Positions 36,126-48,086 of a stretch of DNA of 64,000 nt are shown here, in pieces. Source of the stretch: Talpa occidentalis (lineage: Eukaryota > Chordata > Mammalia > Eulipotyphla > Talpidae); the NCBI RefSeq assembly GCF_014898055.3, contig NW_023601212.1, positions 44,194,329 through 44,258,328 on the forward strand, written 5' to 3'. The notes beneath the pieces were generated by a model. It did not search any database and had not been told where the DNA came from. It saw only the letters and a list, made by a program, of their open reading frames with translations. The translations under genes were made by a program, and so were the position numbers. Each line of letters begins with the position of its first letter. The stretch's first letter is position 1.

Positions 36126-36418
36126 ATTTTTTGGTGGGTATTTGGTATACCATTTTATAGTTGGATTTTTTGTAACAATATCCTATTGTTAATTAAAATA
36201 TTTTCCATTTAACACATTCTCAAAGGATCTAAGAGAAGAAAGAAAAAAATTTATGTTGTTTTGAGAAGGCACAAAAGGATAAAATTTAAGAGTCAGAATA
36301 ATTAAGCATGATTGCTTGTGAACAAAAATAGAAAAGTTTCAGGCAAAGATGTCAAAATATTACTAATATACAATCTATATGAATCTTTAAAATACTTTGG
36401 ATCTTTAAAATAATCTCA

Positions 36419-36682
36419 GGTCCTCTCCAGTGGTGCAGCAGGTTGAGCACAGTGCTGTGAAGCTATCAGCCGGGTATCTCCCGGCTGGTCAGGGAGATAC
36501 CCTCATGTTGTGGCAGACCTCTCCTGTCTCACCCAGCTCCTCTCAGCAGTGTATTTCAGTCAGTCTGCTTTCTCTGTTCCCCACTCTGTCTCCGGTAAAT
36601 CCTTTCACCCTCCTGCACATCTGGCCTGTATCCCGGTTCTTGTAAAAATAAATAAATCTTTAAAAATAAAAGGAAATAAAAT
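36419..36682 (+). mobile_element. tRNA-derived SINE, older subtype
   Basis: Head GGTCCTCTCCAGTGGTGCAG, GTGCTGTGAAGCTATC block and AATAAATAAATCTTTAAA tail. Exact 12-base TSD AAAATAATCTCA at 36407-36418 and 36683-36694. Confidence 0.92.
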
Positions 36683-36694
36683 AAAATAATCTCA

Positions 36695-37184
36695 ACTGAG
36701 TCTTTCTTTTTCAATTCAACCTAAGAGTACAGATTTTAGCATGATTGCTATCTAATCTTATAATATCTGTTTTATCTTAACCTCCTGCCTCAGAGTTCTT
36801 GATATATTTGCACAGTAAGTTCTTTAATCAAATTTGAGGGAAATGGCTCTCAGAAGCTCATTTTCATATTAAAAATAATTTTTATTTAAAAAAATAGCAC
36901 CTGTGCAATATAGAATTTTAAACCAAAATTATGTGATTATATCTCTGTATAAAAGAAGACATTAACCGTCAAATTTATAGTGATTTGACTTTCAGGATTA
37001 ATTTGAAAATACCATTGATAAAATACTGTTGAAGGAATAGAATTACTCCACGTTAGAAGACATGTTTTGAGGGAAAAGAAGTGTCTACAAATATTTTGTT
37101 TTAGCACACCTTCACAAAAATATAAAGTAAAAAAATAGACATTTTTAAACTAGAAGAATGTAGGAGGTATAAGAAAATGAGTTA
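36695..37184. other. A/T-rich unique sequence
   Basis: Nothing recognised. Confidence 0.45.
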
Positions 37185-37480
37185 TATTGCTAAGTGAAAT
37201 AATTCAAAAAGACAGATACAAATACTGGATGGTGTCCCTGACATGTGACTTGTAGCATAACAAACTAAGAGTCAGAAAAAGACAAGTTAAAAAAAAAAAG
37301 CTAACCCTTGAAAACTGAGTGTAGGGCTGAAGCATCCAGAGGGGGAACTGGGTGACGGAGGGATAAGGAAGGAAGCACAGACTGTGGGTGAGACTGAGGG
37401 TGAGTTGGTGGTGGGTGTACTACAGTGGACAAACCTTATGGGTATCCAAATATTACCTCATTTAAAAATAAATAAATTAA
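37185..37480 (+). mobile_element. Old L1 3'-end fragment
   Basis: 'gctaagtgaaataattcaaaaagacagatacaaatactggatggtgtccc' is the classic L1 ORF2-end/3' UTR text, followed by a G-rich stretch (37325-37430) and an A/T-rich tail. It belongs to an older L1 subfamily than copies A-E. Confidence 0.75.
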
Positions 37481-37697
37481 TTAATTTAAAAAATAAAACA
37501 AATGATTTATAAATGTTAAAAAATTAAAGAAGAACAATATATTCTACATCAGAATTGTGGTGTTGCTGTATGCAAAACTTTTCAAATTTCCTAAAATTAA
37601 TTGAATTGTACACATAATTGGGTAAGTTTTAGAGTGTGCTAAGTGTACCTCAATAATTACTGTTCAGAAAAATAAATTAATATTAAAAAAAAAAAAC

Positions 37698-38060
37698 AGA
37701 TATCTCTGCCTGGATAGAACTTCATGCTAGATGGGAGATGGATGCAGATAAGAATTAAATGCACAATATAAAGAACTTCTTTGAATCAAAGTAAAGCAGG
37801 TTCAGAGTATGCACAATTATGGTGGGGAGGCAAAGAAAGCAGTAGCTTTGCAGAGAACGTTTTTGAGCATGGGATTTAGCTAATGTTGATAGCTCGAGGT
37901 TCCAGGCAAAGAGAAGAACAATTATAATGGCATTGCCAAAATCAGGTTAGTTGAGTTTGAATTAGTCAGTTTGGCTGGAAAGGGTTTAATAAAGTAGAGA
38001 CAGGAGGTGAAGTCAGAGTGATAGCCAATGTCCACTTTTTATACAGTAAACCAGTTTTGA
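37698..38060 (-). mobile_element. Possible L2 relic
   Basis: Phrases such as 'ttagtcagtttggctggaaagggt' resemble the L2 body in reverse. Weak and diverged; could be another old repeat. Confidence 0.4.
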
Positions 38061-38264
38061 ATTTTAGAATATCTTTGGAGTTTAAATTTCTTTAGTTTGT
38101 TCAGCAGGTTCTTACTTTCCTCTCGTTACACAAATTCTATAACATATGGCCGGAAACATTTGAAAAATATTTTTTCAGAGAAGTAATATTTTTAATAAAA
38201 ATGTACTTCCTCATCAAATTTGGAACATATTTTGTTTTAAGCTTCTTTATCTTGATATGTGGCC

Positions 38265-38500
38265 TTTTTTTTTTAAAGATGTATTTATTTATACAAGAAC
38301 TGGGGTATAGGCCAGAGAGGCAGGAGGGTGCGAGGATTCACCAGAGACAGAGTGGGGAGCAGAACAGGCAGACGGACCAAAAACACTGCGGAGAGGAGCA
38401 GCAGGTGAGACAGGAGATGTCTGCCATGCCATGTGGGTATCTCCCTGGCCAGCCAGGAATTTAACCTCCACTGAAGAGGCTGTGGACTGCTTCACAGCAA
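38265..38500 (-). mobile_element. SINE copy lacking its head, abutting L1-D
   Basis: Antisense older-subtype SINE: T run, GATGTATTTATTTATACAAG tail, body and the TGTGGACTGCTTCACAG block. It stops there, about 45 bases short of the expected GGGAGGCCC end, at the L1-D 5' end. The missing head is not found on the far side of L1-D. Confidence 0.85.
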
Positions 38501-38508
38501 ACTGACAG

Positions 38509-39578
38509 ATGACTCCTGGAGGAACCAGAGGGGAGCAGAGAAGCCCACCCACGATGCTGGCCAGTCCCAACAACACAGTGTCCCAACGCATACGGCAAAT
38601 TAGAAAACAGACAGTAGGGAGGAGAAGAACCACACGCAACCTAGCAACTCTCCAGAGAAAAAGCACACCACAAAAAGAAAACCAGCCCCCAGATTGCAAC
38701 GAAGTAACTTGGAAGAACTTCTGAGCCTTCCAGAAAGAGAATTTAAAATTGCCGTGATTAAAAAACTGACAGAAGTCATAAAGGAAAACAATGATAAGGG
38801 AAAAATAATCAACGATCAGAAGAATGAAATTGAGTCCCTAAAGAGGGAAGTAAAAGAAATGCAGGAGATCAAAGAATTAGTGGAAGAACTAAAGAATTCT
38901 GGGAAAAGCAATGAAAGCAGAATTGATGAAATGGAAGAACGAATAAGTGCTCTTGAAGACACAGAAATAAAAAGAACCAAAACAGAAAAGGAAAGAGAAG
39001 TACGAAGGAAAAAGAATGAAGAAAGACTTCGGGAACTATCTGACTCCATGAGGAAAGGAAATGTAAGAGTTATAGGAATACCAGAAGGAGAGGAGAGAGA
39101 AGTAGGAACAGAGAAAATATTCAAAGAGATAATTGAAGAGAACTTCCCAAATGTGAAGAAGGAGCTGAAAATTGATATACAAGAAGCAAGAAGAACACCA
39201 AACTTCCACGACGAAAGAAAAAATACAGCAAGACACATAATAGTAAAGCTCCCTAGAATCCAGGACAAGGAAAAAATAATGAAGCTGGCAAGAGGGAAGA
39301 AACAGATAACATTCAAAGGAAAGCCAATCAGGCTGACATCAGACTTCTCCGAAGAAACACTACGGGCAAGGAGAGAGTGGAGGGACATAGTCAACAGACT
39401 CCAAGAAAACAGATGCCAACCAAGAATACTCTATCCTGCAAAGCTCTCCTTCCTCTTTGAAGAAAGAATATGGACCTTCCCAGACAAACAGAAACTCCGG
39501 AATTTCATTGCAACTAAACCCCCACTCCAAAAAATACTACAAGGAGTCCTAAAGCCAGAACCTCAGAGGGACGAATAA
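38509..39578 (+). pseudogene. L1 ORF1, one frameshift (copy D)
   Basis: ATG 38509 (MTPGGTRGEQRSP) matches the ORF1 start of copies B and C. After about 62 codons a 1-base loss near 38700 ('aacgaagtaac' versus 'aacgacagtaac' in copy C) moves the frame; the rest (38694-39578) is open for 294 codons. In order it has a Lys/Glu-rich coiled coil (about 38740-39000), the RNA-recognition domain with RVIGIPEGEE (39067 onward), and the C-terminal domain ending QRDE. The coiled coil is the longest of the copies, with an extra KGKIIND heptad at 38796-38816. ORF1p normally forms trimers that coat L1 RNA. Confidence 0.94.
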
Positions 39579-39650
39579 CAATGAAAGAAGGCCAAAAAAA
39601 AAAAGTTATTAAAAGAATAAATAAATAAAATCAAAGGAAAGACAAACACA

Positions 39651-42600
39651 ATGGCAAATACAGATGTTAACATATCAATATTAACTCTAAATGTAAATGG
39701 ACTAAGAAACAAAACCCAACCTTTTGCTGTCTCCAGGAAACACATTTAGCTACAAAAGATAAAAATAGGCTCAAAGTTAAAGGATGGAAAACAATCCTAC
39801 AAGCAAATGGACCAAAAAAGAAAGCAGGAACAGCTATACTTATATCAGATAAAACAGATTTCAAACTCAAAAAGATAAAAAGAGACCCCAATGGTCACTA
39901 CATTATGATCAAGGGGACAATACTTCAAGAAGAAATAACACTCATTAACATATACTCACCAAACGAAGGAGCACCAAAATATATCAGACAACTGTTGTCC
40001 TCTCTGAAAACAGACATCAGAGAAAACACATACGTAGTGGGAGACTTCAACACACCACTATCAACAATGGATAGATCAACAAGACAAAAAATAAGTAAAG
40101 AAACCAAAGCTCTAAATAGGAACCTAGAGCAATTGGGCTTAACAGACATCTATAGAACACTAAACCCCCAAAAAACGGAGTACACATTTTTCTCAAGCGC
40201 ACACGGATCATTCTCCAGGATCGATCACATACTGGGGCACAAGACAAACATCAACAGATACACCAAGATTGAAATCATATCAACCATCTTTTCTGACCAT
40301 GAAGGCATCAAACTAGAAATAAACCATAAAAAGAAGGCAAGGAACTTTCCTACCTCATGGAGATTAAAAACCACACTACTGGAAGACCACTGGACTAATG
40401 AGGAGATCAAAGAAGAAATTAAAAAATTTTTTGAATTGAACGACAAGGAGGACACCAATATCCTAAATGTATGGGATGCAGCAAAAGCAGTAATAAGAGG
40501 AAAATATATAGCAATAGAAGCTCACATCAAGAAACAAGAAAGAACTCAAAGAAACAACCTAATCTCAAAGCTCAAAGATCTAGAAAAAGAACAACAAAAA
40601 AACCCCAAAACCAGTAGAAGAAAAGAAATAATAAAAACCAAAGCAGAAATAAATGAAATTGAAACTAAAAAAACAATCCAAAAGATCAATGAAACCAAAA
40701 GCTGGTTCTTTGAAAAAATCAATAAAATAGACAAACCCCTAGCCAGGCTCACAAAGGAAAAAAGGGAGAAAGCACAAATAAACAGGATCATCAATGAAAG
40801 AGGAGAAATCACAACGGACACAGCAGAAATCTAAAGAATAATCAGTAACTACTATGAACAGTTATATGGAAACAAGTTTAACAATCTAGAGGAGATGGAC
40901 AAATTCCTACAACTCTACAATCACCCAAAGCTAGATAAAGAAGAAATAGAACACCTAAACAGACCAATTACAAGCAGCGAAATTGAAATGGTAATCAAAA
41001 ACCTCCCCAAAAACAAAAGCCCAGGACCTGATGGATTTACAAATGAATTCTACCAAACATTCAGAGACGAATTAGTGCCTATCCTTCACAAACTCTTTCA
41101 AAAAATTGAGAAGGAAGGGACAATACCAAACACGTTCTATGAAGCCAACATTACACTAATACCAAAACCGAATAAGGACAACACAAAAAAGGAAAACTAC
41201 AGGCCAATCTCCCTAATGAACACTGATGCAAAAATCCTCAATAAAATTTTAGCCATCAGAATCCAACAATGTATCCATAAGATAATTCACCACGACCAAG
41301 TAGGATTCATTCCAGGGGCACAAGGATGGTTTAACATCCGAAAATCAATCAACGTTATCCAACACATCAACAAAAAGAAATATAAAAACCATATGATAAT
41401 ATCAATAGATGCTGAGAAAGCTTTCGACAAAGTGCAACACCCATTCATGATAAAAGCCCTTGAAATTCTTGGGATACAAGGAACATACCTCAACATCATA
41501 AAGGCCATCTATGACAAGCCAACAGCCAGTATCATTCTCAATGGTGAAAAGCTGAAAGCAATTCCATTAAGATCTGGAACAAGACAAGGATGTCCACTCT
41601 CACCACTGCTTTTCAATATAATACTGGAAGTCCTAGCCAGAGCAAGAAGACAAGAGAAAGACATCCAAGGAATCCAAATAGGAAAAGAAGAAGTCAAACT
41701 ATCACTATTTGCAGATGATATGATATTATACATAGAGAACCCCAAAAACTCCACAGAAAAGCTAATTCAACTCATCAATCAGTTCAGTAAAGTGGCAGGA
41801 TACAAAATCAACACGCAAAAGTCAGTAGCCTTCCTATACACAAACAATAAATCTGAAGAAGAAGAAATCAAAAAAACCATCCCTTTTGTTATTGAAACAA
41901 AAAAAATCAAATATTTGGGAATAAATCTAACAAAAGAGGTAAAGGACCTATACAAAGAAAACTATAAAACACTGTTAAAAGAAATAGAAGAAGACACAAA
42001 GAAATGGAGAGACATCCCCTGCTCGTGGATTGGAAGAATAAACATTATTAAAATGGCCATTCTTCCAAAAGCAATATACAGATTCAATGCTATTCCAATC
42101 AAAATTTCAATGTCATTCTTCAAAGAAATAGAACAATTATTGATGAAATTCATATGGAATCACAAAAAACCCCGAATAGCCAAAGCTCTACTGAAAAAAA
42201 AGAAGGGACTGGAGGCATTACACTCCCAGACTTCAAACTCTACTACAAAGCCATAATCATCAAAACTGCATGGTATTGGAACAAGAACAGACATACAGAC
42301 CAATGGAATCAAATAGAAAATCCAGAAATAAACCCACAGATTTATGGTCAACTTATCTTTGACAAAGGAGCAAAGACTATGCATTGGAGCAAAGAAAGTT
42401 TGTTCAATAAATGGTGCTGGGAAAACTGGGTCGCTGCATGCAAAAGAATGAATCTTGACCAGTACCTCACACCACACACAAAAATCAACTCAAAATGGAT
42501 TAAAGAACTAGACATAAGACCTGAAACCATAAAATATATAGAAGGAAATATAGGCGAAACACTACGGGATTTGCACATCAAAGACATCTTTACAGACACA

Positions 42601-43437
42601 TCACCCAAAGCAGTGATAGTGAAGGCAAAGATAAACAGCTGGGACTACATCAAATTAAAGAGCTTCTGCACAGCAAAAGAGACAATAACAAAAACAAAGA
42701 GAAACCCCACCAACTGGGAGAACATTTTTGCACCCAACACTAATGATAAAGGACTGATCACAAAAATCTGCAAAGAGCTGATGAGACTCAACAACAACAA
42801 AGAAAATAATCCAGTCAAAAAATGGGCAGAAGAGCTAAAAAGAAACTTCTCTGAAGAGGAAATGCAAATGGCCAACAGGCATATGAAAAAATGTTCAACA
42901 TCACTTGTAATCAGGGAAATGCAAATCAAAACTACCATGAGATACCATCTCACACCAGTGAGAATGGCACATATTAAAAAAACTAGCAACAACAAATGCT
43001 GGCGAGGGTGTGGAGAAAAAGGAATTCTTCTGCACTGTTGGTGGGAGTGCAAACTGGTCCAACCACTGTGGAAAGCTGTGTGGAGATTTCTGGACCTACT
43101 AAACATAGAGCTTCCATATGATCCAGCAATTCCACTCCTAGGTCTTTACCCAAAGGACACAGAAACATCAATTCCAAAGAGCACCTGCACCCCTATGTTT
43201 ATAGCAGCACTGTTTACAATAGCTAAGCTTTGGAAACAACCCAAATGCCCAAAAATAGATGACTGGATCAAGAAGATGTGGTACATATATACCATGGAAT
43301 ATTACTCAGCATTCAAAAAAGATAAACACATGCAATTTGCAGCAACATGGATGGCGCTGGAAGGGATCATGCTCAGCGAAATAAGCCAAAAAGAAAAAGA
43401 AAAATACAGGATGGTCTCACTCATAGCAGGAATCTAG
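39651..43437 (+). pseudogene. L1 ORF2, three lesions (copy D)
   Basis: ATG 39651 opens the endonuclease domain. A 40-base deletion at 39705/39706 (relative to 429-468 in copy A) shifts the frame in the first 20 codons and removes part of the domain. The frame from 39905 runs to 40834, where a Lys codon became TAA. The reverse transcriptase frame (40895-42256) keeps FADDM and ends where one A is lost near 42200. The last frame (42154-43437) is open and keeps CX3CX7HX4C at 42997-43050. Three lesions make it the least damaged complete ORF2 in the window, but it is still non-functional. Confidence 0.95.
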
Positions 43438-43622
43438 AAAACTTAAATAAGGGACCAGGAAAATGAATAACTATAAGAAAGTGAAAATCAAAATCAACAA
43501 AAAACTATGAACCAGAGACACTTTTTTGGGGGGCGGGAGCGGGAGGGGAGGGATTGGGGTCAGAATGGGGGGGCTGCAATTGTATGGGGAATATAACAAT
43601 AAAATTTATTATTAAAAAAAAA

Positions 43623-45299
43623 GAATTATAATATCTCATAATTCATCTACTAATCTTATTGTGATTATATTCACTTTGTCTTCTAGATAACTAATAGAAA
43701 TGTCCTGTAAGGCAGTATACTAATCTATGTAAGATTTTCTCATTACACAGTAGGGAGAACAATGTTTTTTTTCTTTAATCTTAGCTAACATAGCGTTAGT
43801 TCAAATAATCATCAAGACTATTGGGAATAGTCTGCTTTGCCTTGGGAATGATAAGACTTCAAAGCCAAAGGAAGTTAGAAGAATGAATAATTGCTGTGTT
43901 CAGATGTTGGCTTCAGTCTTGTTTAAGAACTAAATCAGATTTATCCTGGCAACAGTGTAAAGAGATTTCACGTAAGGTCTTAAAAGGAGACGCATCTGTG
44001 ATGAACATGGAGTTAAAGAGGAAGGGCTTTCCCATGTCAGGGTCATTGGAAGCAAACAGAAACAGTGTTAGGGCATCATGAACCATGCTGCACACCTTAG
44101 GTTTGTGAGTGAGTTGGTCAATCACAAGGGACTCACACAGGGATAATGTGGGCCTGTTATCATATGGTAGTTTTCTTCAGTCAGGACTTCTTCACCAACA
44201 CTGTGCATTAGAATCATTTGGTTACTTTTAATAATAACATGGCAGGCTCTACAGCCCACAGATTCTGACTTAAATTCACGTGTTTTAGCTACTCGTCATC
44301 AGGCCTTTCTAAAACTGTCTAGTCTACCTAAGTGTAGAGCCAGGATTCGGAACTACTTTCTTAGTGACAAGTTTCAGTATTATGGGACTTAATACCTTTT
44401 ACTCAATTTGTTTTAGACTAATATTTAATTTTATATTTTAACTTAAAATTTAAGGCAGCATTCTAAAAGCCCGAGATATTTTTTTTTTACTAATTTGATT
44501 TTGATTCGTGACTTTTAAAAGCAAAAGTATCATTACACATGATATTCTATATATCATAATTCTTGTTAAAATGGTAAAGGAAATAATTTGATATGAAAAT
44601 TAGCAAGTAGAGGTGAAATTTGATAACACATTGCAGATCTGACTACTGGTAAACAAAGATACTTTGCTCCTGAAATAATGGCAATAAATATAGAGGTCAT
44701 ATATGCATAAATGGTAATTACACTATAGCAAATTAATTATTATGATAATAAGTTAAGTATTTATTATAATAAATTAAGTAAAACAATTAAAAGCAAAAAT
44801 GTGTTAGCTTTTCAATTTCAATTTTAAGTGAAATTTCTCCTTAAAATATGATGAAACATACTCTCTCCCTTCCAGAATCCAACTAAAATCATAATAAAGT
44901 TATAAAAATGAGTAAAAATCAAATGACTTGATAAACATAAAACTTTTAGAATAGTCTTTGATACTAAATCCTCAAAAAATTTACATATCATTAGTGATAT
45001 CATTGTAAAAATATTTTAAAAAGAATAATTCATGAAAGCAATAAAAGAAAAGAAAGGTGAAATATTATTGATCTGGAATGTTGATGACTTTCTGGAAGAT
45101 AGAAATGATTGCAGTCGTGTGGATAGCTGATGCCCAAAACACACAAATGAGAAGATGCCAGGAATCAAGTGACACTCTGCTGCCAGACACTGATGTGAAG
45201 CTCAATTTGTAACAGGCAGGTTAGGAAGAAGAGTAGAAATCAAGCTGATGAATAAAGGATTGACCATAGAGCAGCTGCTTTACTCCACTCTCCTCTCTC
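43623..45299. other. A/T-rich sequence with one DNA-transposon relic
   Basis: No gene recognised. It holds the MER5-like fragment listed separately. Confidence 0.45.
44176..44370 (+). mobile_element. MER5-like hAT DNA-transposon relic
   Basis: 'ctgtgcattagaatcatttggttac', 'gctctacagcccacagattctgact' and later text follow the MER5/Charlie non-autonomous order. Terminal repeats are too worn to place exactly. Confidence 0.6.
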
Positions 45300-45764
45300 A
45301 GCCATGAATGCAGCTGCAGCAGCCCAGAACCCAGAAAAACCTTGACATATTAAAGAGGCGCTCTCCATAACCTGATACAGGGAAGTACAAAAAATATAGA
45401 GCAGACATCATACTTAATAGTGATGCTTTGAATGTGCTAACTATGAAATCAGGAAAAAGACAAGGATGTAGATTTACCTCACCCACTCCATATTGCACTG
45501 GTGGTCCTAGCAGGAGCCGTGAGGTATAGAAATATGGGTAGAAGTATGGAGAGTGGGAACTAAGATGCAAAAAACATCATTATTCACAAATGATGTGAAT
45601 TCATGCATAAAAAATCTTATAGACTATACAGGCAAATTATTAGAGAAATAAATTTATTAAGATGGCTGTTAAAAATCAGTATTTTAAAAGAACCAATTGT
45701 ATATCTAGCATACCAGCATCAGGTAAATAGAAACTATAGATACAGTTTTAAAATCATATTTGTT

Positions 45765-46042
45765 GGGCATCCCTGGTGGCACAGGCAGTTGAGCACAGCA
45801 CTGTGAAGCTGTCCACAGCCTCTGCAGCATGGGTTCCATCCCCGCCCGCCAGGGAGATACCCAGGTCTGGTGCAGCAGACCTCTCCTGTCTCCTGCTGCT
45901 CCCCTCAGCAGCGTGTTTTAGTTAGTCTGCCTGTTCTGTTCCCTGCTGTGCCTCTGGTGAATCCTCTCTCCCTCCCACACGTCTGGCCTGTACCCCAGTT
46001 CTTGTATGCATGAATAAATAAATCTTTAAAAATAAAAATAAA
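45765..46042 (+). mobile_element. tRNA-derived SINE, older subtype (outer of a pair)
   Basis: Head GGGCATCCCTGGTGGCACAG, body and tail ATGAATAAATAAATCTTTAAA. Its TSD, AAAATCATATT(T/A)GTT at 45750-45764 and 46337-46351, encloses both this copy and the next, so the second SINE later landed in this one's A-rich tail. Confidence 0.92.
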
Positions 46043-46336
46043 GGGCCTCCCCAGTGGCGCAGAGGTTGAGTGCTGGGTTGCGAAGCAGCCCACAGCCTCT
46101 GCAGCGCGGGTTAGATCCCTGGCTGCTCCCCGGCCGCCAGAGGAGGGTCCCACATGGTGCGCAGACCTCTCCTGCCGCCCGCTGCTCCCCTCGGCAGTGT
46201 ACCTCGGTCCTTCTGCCTGCTCTGCTCCCCGCTCTGGCTCTGGTGAATTCTCTCACCCTCCCGCGCTTCTGACTGTACCCAGTGCTTGTATAAATAAATA
46301 AATAAATACATCTTTAAAAAAATAAAAATAAAAATA
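46043..46336 (+). mobile_element. tRNA-derived SINE, young subtype, nested in a SINE tail
   Basis: GGGCCTCCCCAGTGGCGCAG head, TGGCGCAGAGG A box, worn B box GGTTAGATCCC, and the young-type ATGGTGCGCAGACC and CGGTCCTTCTG blocks. A-rich repeats (AAAAATAAAAATAAA) on both sides serve as its TSD within the older tail. Confidence 0.93.
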
Positions 46337-46558
46337 AAAATCATATTAGTTAAAAAACTGACAACATAAAATATCTCAGACTAACTATAACTCAAAGATG
46401 CAAGAATGTATGGAGAAAATTTTAAAATATATCAAATAACCACAAAATGTCTAAATAAGGGTAGCTGTCCACTATTTTTATGAATTGGAAGACTCAATAC
46501 TATGAAACTGTTAATGCTCCCTAAAATTATGTCTGAATTTAGTAAAAGTTCAACAAGA

Positions 46559-46586
46559 TGTGTGTGTGTGTATATGCACACACACG
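46559..46586. repeat. TG/CA microsatellite
   Basis: TGTGTGTGTGTGTATATGCACACACAC forms an alternating purine-pyrimidine run with self-complementary halves. Confidence 0.85.
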
Positions 46587-46705
46587 TGAAACTTAGTGAA
46601 TCAAAATGTGAATTGTGGATAACAAAGGCCCTCTGGAAGCATAAAATTGTCCAGAGAACTTGACCTAACAGATTGCAGGACTGTTTATAAAGATATAGAG
46701 TACAG

Positions 46706-46999
46706 GGCCTCGTCTGGTGGTGCAACGGTTGAGTGCTGGGCTGCAAAGCTGTCCGCAGCCTCTGTAGCGCGGGTTTGATCCCCGGTTGCCTGCGAGGGTC
46801 CCACATGGCATGACAGACCTCTCCTGTCGCGCTCACTGCTCCCTTCAGCAGTGTATTTCGGTCAGTCTGCCTGTTCTGTTCCCTGTTCTGGCTTTGGTGA
46901 ATTCTCTCACCTTCCCGCACCTCTGACTGTACCCATGCTTGTATAAATAAATAAACAAACAAACAAACAAACAAACAAACAAATAAATCTTTAAAAAAA
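46706..46999 (+). mobile_element. tRNA-derived SINE with expanded CAAA tail
   Basis: GGCCTCGTCTGGTGGTGCAA head and B box GGTTTGATCCC. The tail (46942-46985) is expanded to seven or more CAAA units before AAATAAATCTTTAAA. Near-exact TSD AAGATATAGAGTACAG at 46690-46705 and 47000-47015. Confidence 0.93.
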
Positions 47000-48086
47000 A
47001 AGATATAGAGTACAGACTAGTATTGTGTCTGGGTTAGAAAACCAGACTAATGGAACAGAATAAAGGGGCCAGAAACAGAACTGCAGAGAAATGAATAGAT
47101 GATTTATTGTGTAATTGGCTTCACATACTAAAATTGCTAACGAAAGTACAGCGTTATATTATGAAATGACTAGATTACTCTGGCACCTATATTAGGGAAA
47201 AGAAAAAGAAAAGATTGGTCTTCTGCTTCCCACTATTCACAAAAATTAACACCAGGAAATTTGAATAAATAAATACAAAATAAAAGCTATAAAACTTTTA
47301 GAAGATAACTCGTAGAATTACTTTGCAATATCAGAGTGAGTAAGGAGCTGCTAGTCATAAATGAAAAAATTCAGATATTCAACTAAATTGGTTTTCACAA
47401 TGTACATACATTAAATATATCATTAAGAAAGTAAACAAACCACAGAGTGGGAAGAGATATTTTCCAAACACTTAACCAACAAAAGATTAACATGCAAAAT
47501 ATAATTTCAATAAACTGCTCCTATAAATAATGAGAAAAATATAAAACGCAATAGAAAAATATGCAAAAGACTTAATCAGACACTTAACAAGGCAGAACAT
47601 CTAAAGAGCCAATAAAAATGAAAAAATTTCAACTATATTAGTAATCAAATAATGTGAGCTAAAATCACACTAAAATGCTATCATTCAGTAACTAGAATGG
47701 AATGAAAAAGTCTGACATCAGGTTTTACTGAATATGAAACAACCAAAAATCTCATACATTTCTGGCTGGAGTGAAGTTGGTAAATCAAATGGAGGATTGT
47801 TGGTGATTTATAGCAAAATTGAAGTACATATACCAAGATTCAGAAGTTCCAGCAAGTCAATACCGTACAGAGAATGTTGCATATCTGCCTTGAGCACATA
47901 TTCAGGAAAGTTATTAACAAATTGTTCTGTAATAGTAAAATACTATAACAACTCGAGTATCTATCAGCCATAGAATAACATCCAATCAAGGCATATTATG
48001 ATAACAAAATGCAATAGAACACAACAAGCAATAGATGTGCCTGGGAAATGTAACATTGAGAGATGCAAATCACAAAGATGGCACAC

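Larger units (their letters stand above)
38505..43622 (+). mobile_element. LINE-1 copy D, 5'-truncated at the ORF1 start
   Basis: Sense L1 beginning a few bases before the ORF1 ATG and lacking the 5' UTR. ORF1 and ORF2 are followed by a G-rich 3' UTR and an A run (43614-43622). Sequence after the tail (GAATTATAATATC) does not match sequence before the 5' junction, so no TSD is visible. Close similarity to copy A indicates similar age. Confidence 0.96.
45380..48086 (+). mobile_element. Ancient L1 ORF2 remnant, repeatedly invaded
   Basis: Decayed L1 ORF2 text in sense order: 'catcatacttaatagtgatg', 'atgaaatcaggaaaaagacaaggatg', 'attattcacaaatgatgtgaattc', then beyond the SINEs 'caagaatgtatggagaaaat', 'agactaatggaacagaataaaggggcc' and the late ORF2 region around 47560-48000. 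Every frame is broken many times. Three SINEs lie inside, and a MaLR-type LTR abuts at 48087. It must be far older than copies A-E. Confidence 0.8.

Noticed and set aside
46942..46985. CRISPR-like repeat array
   Set aside because: A CAAA microsatellite in a SINE tail, without spacers, in a mammalian setting.
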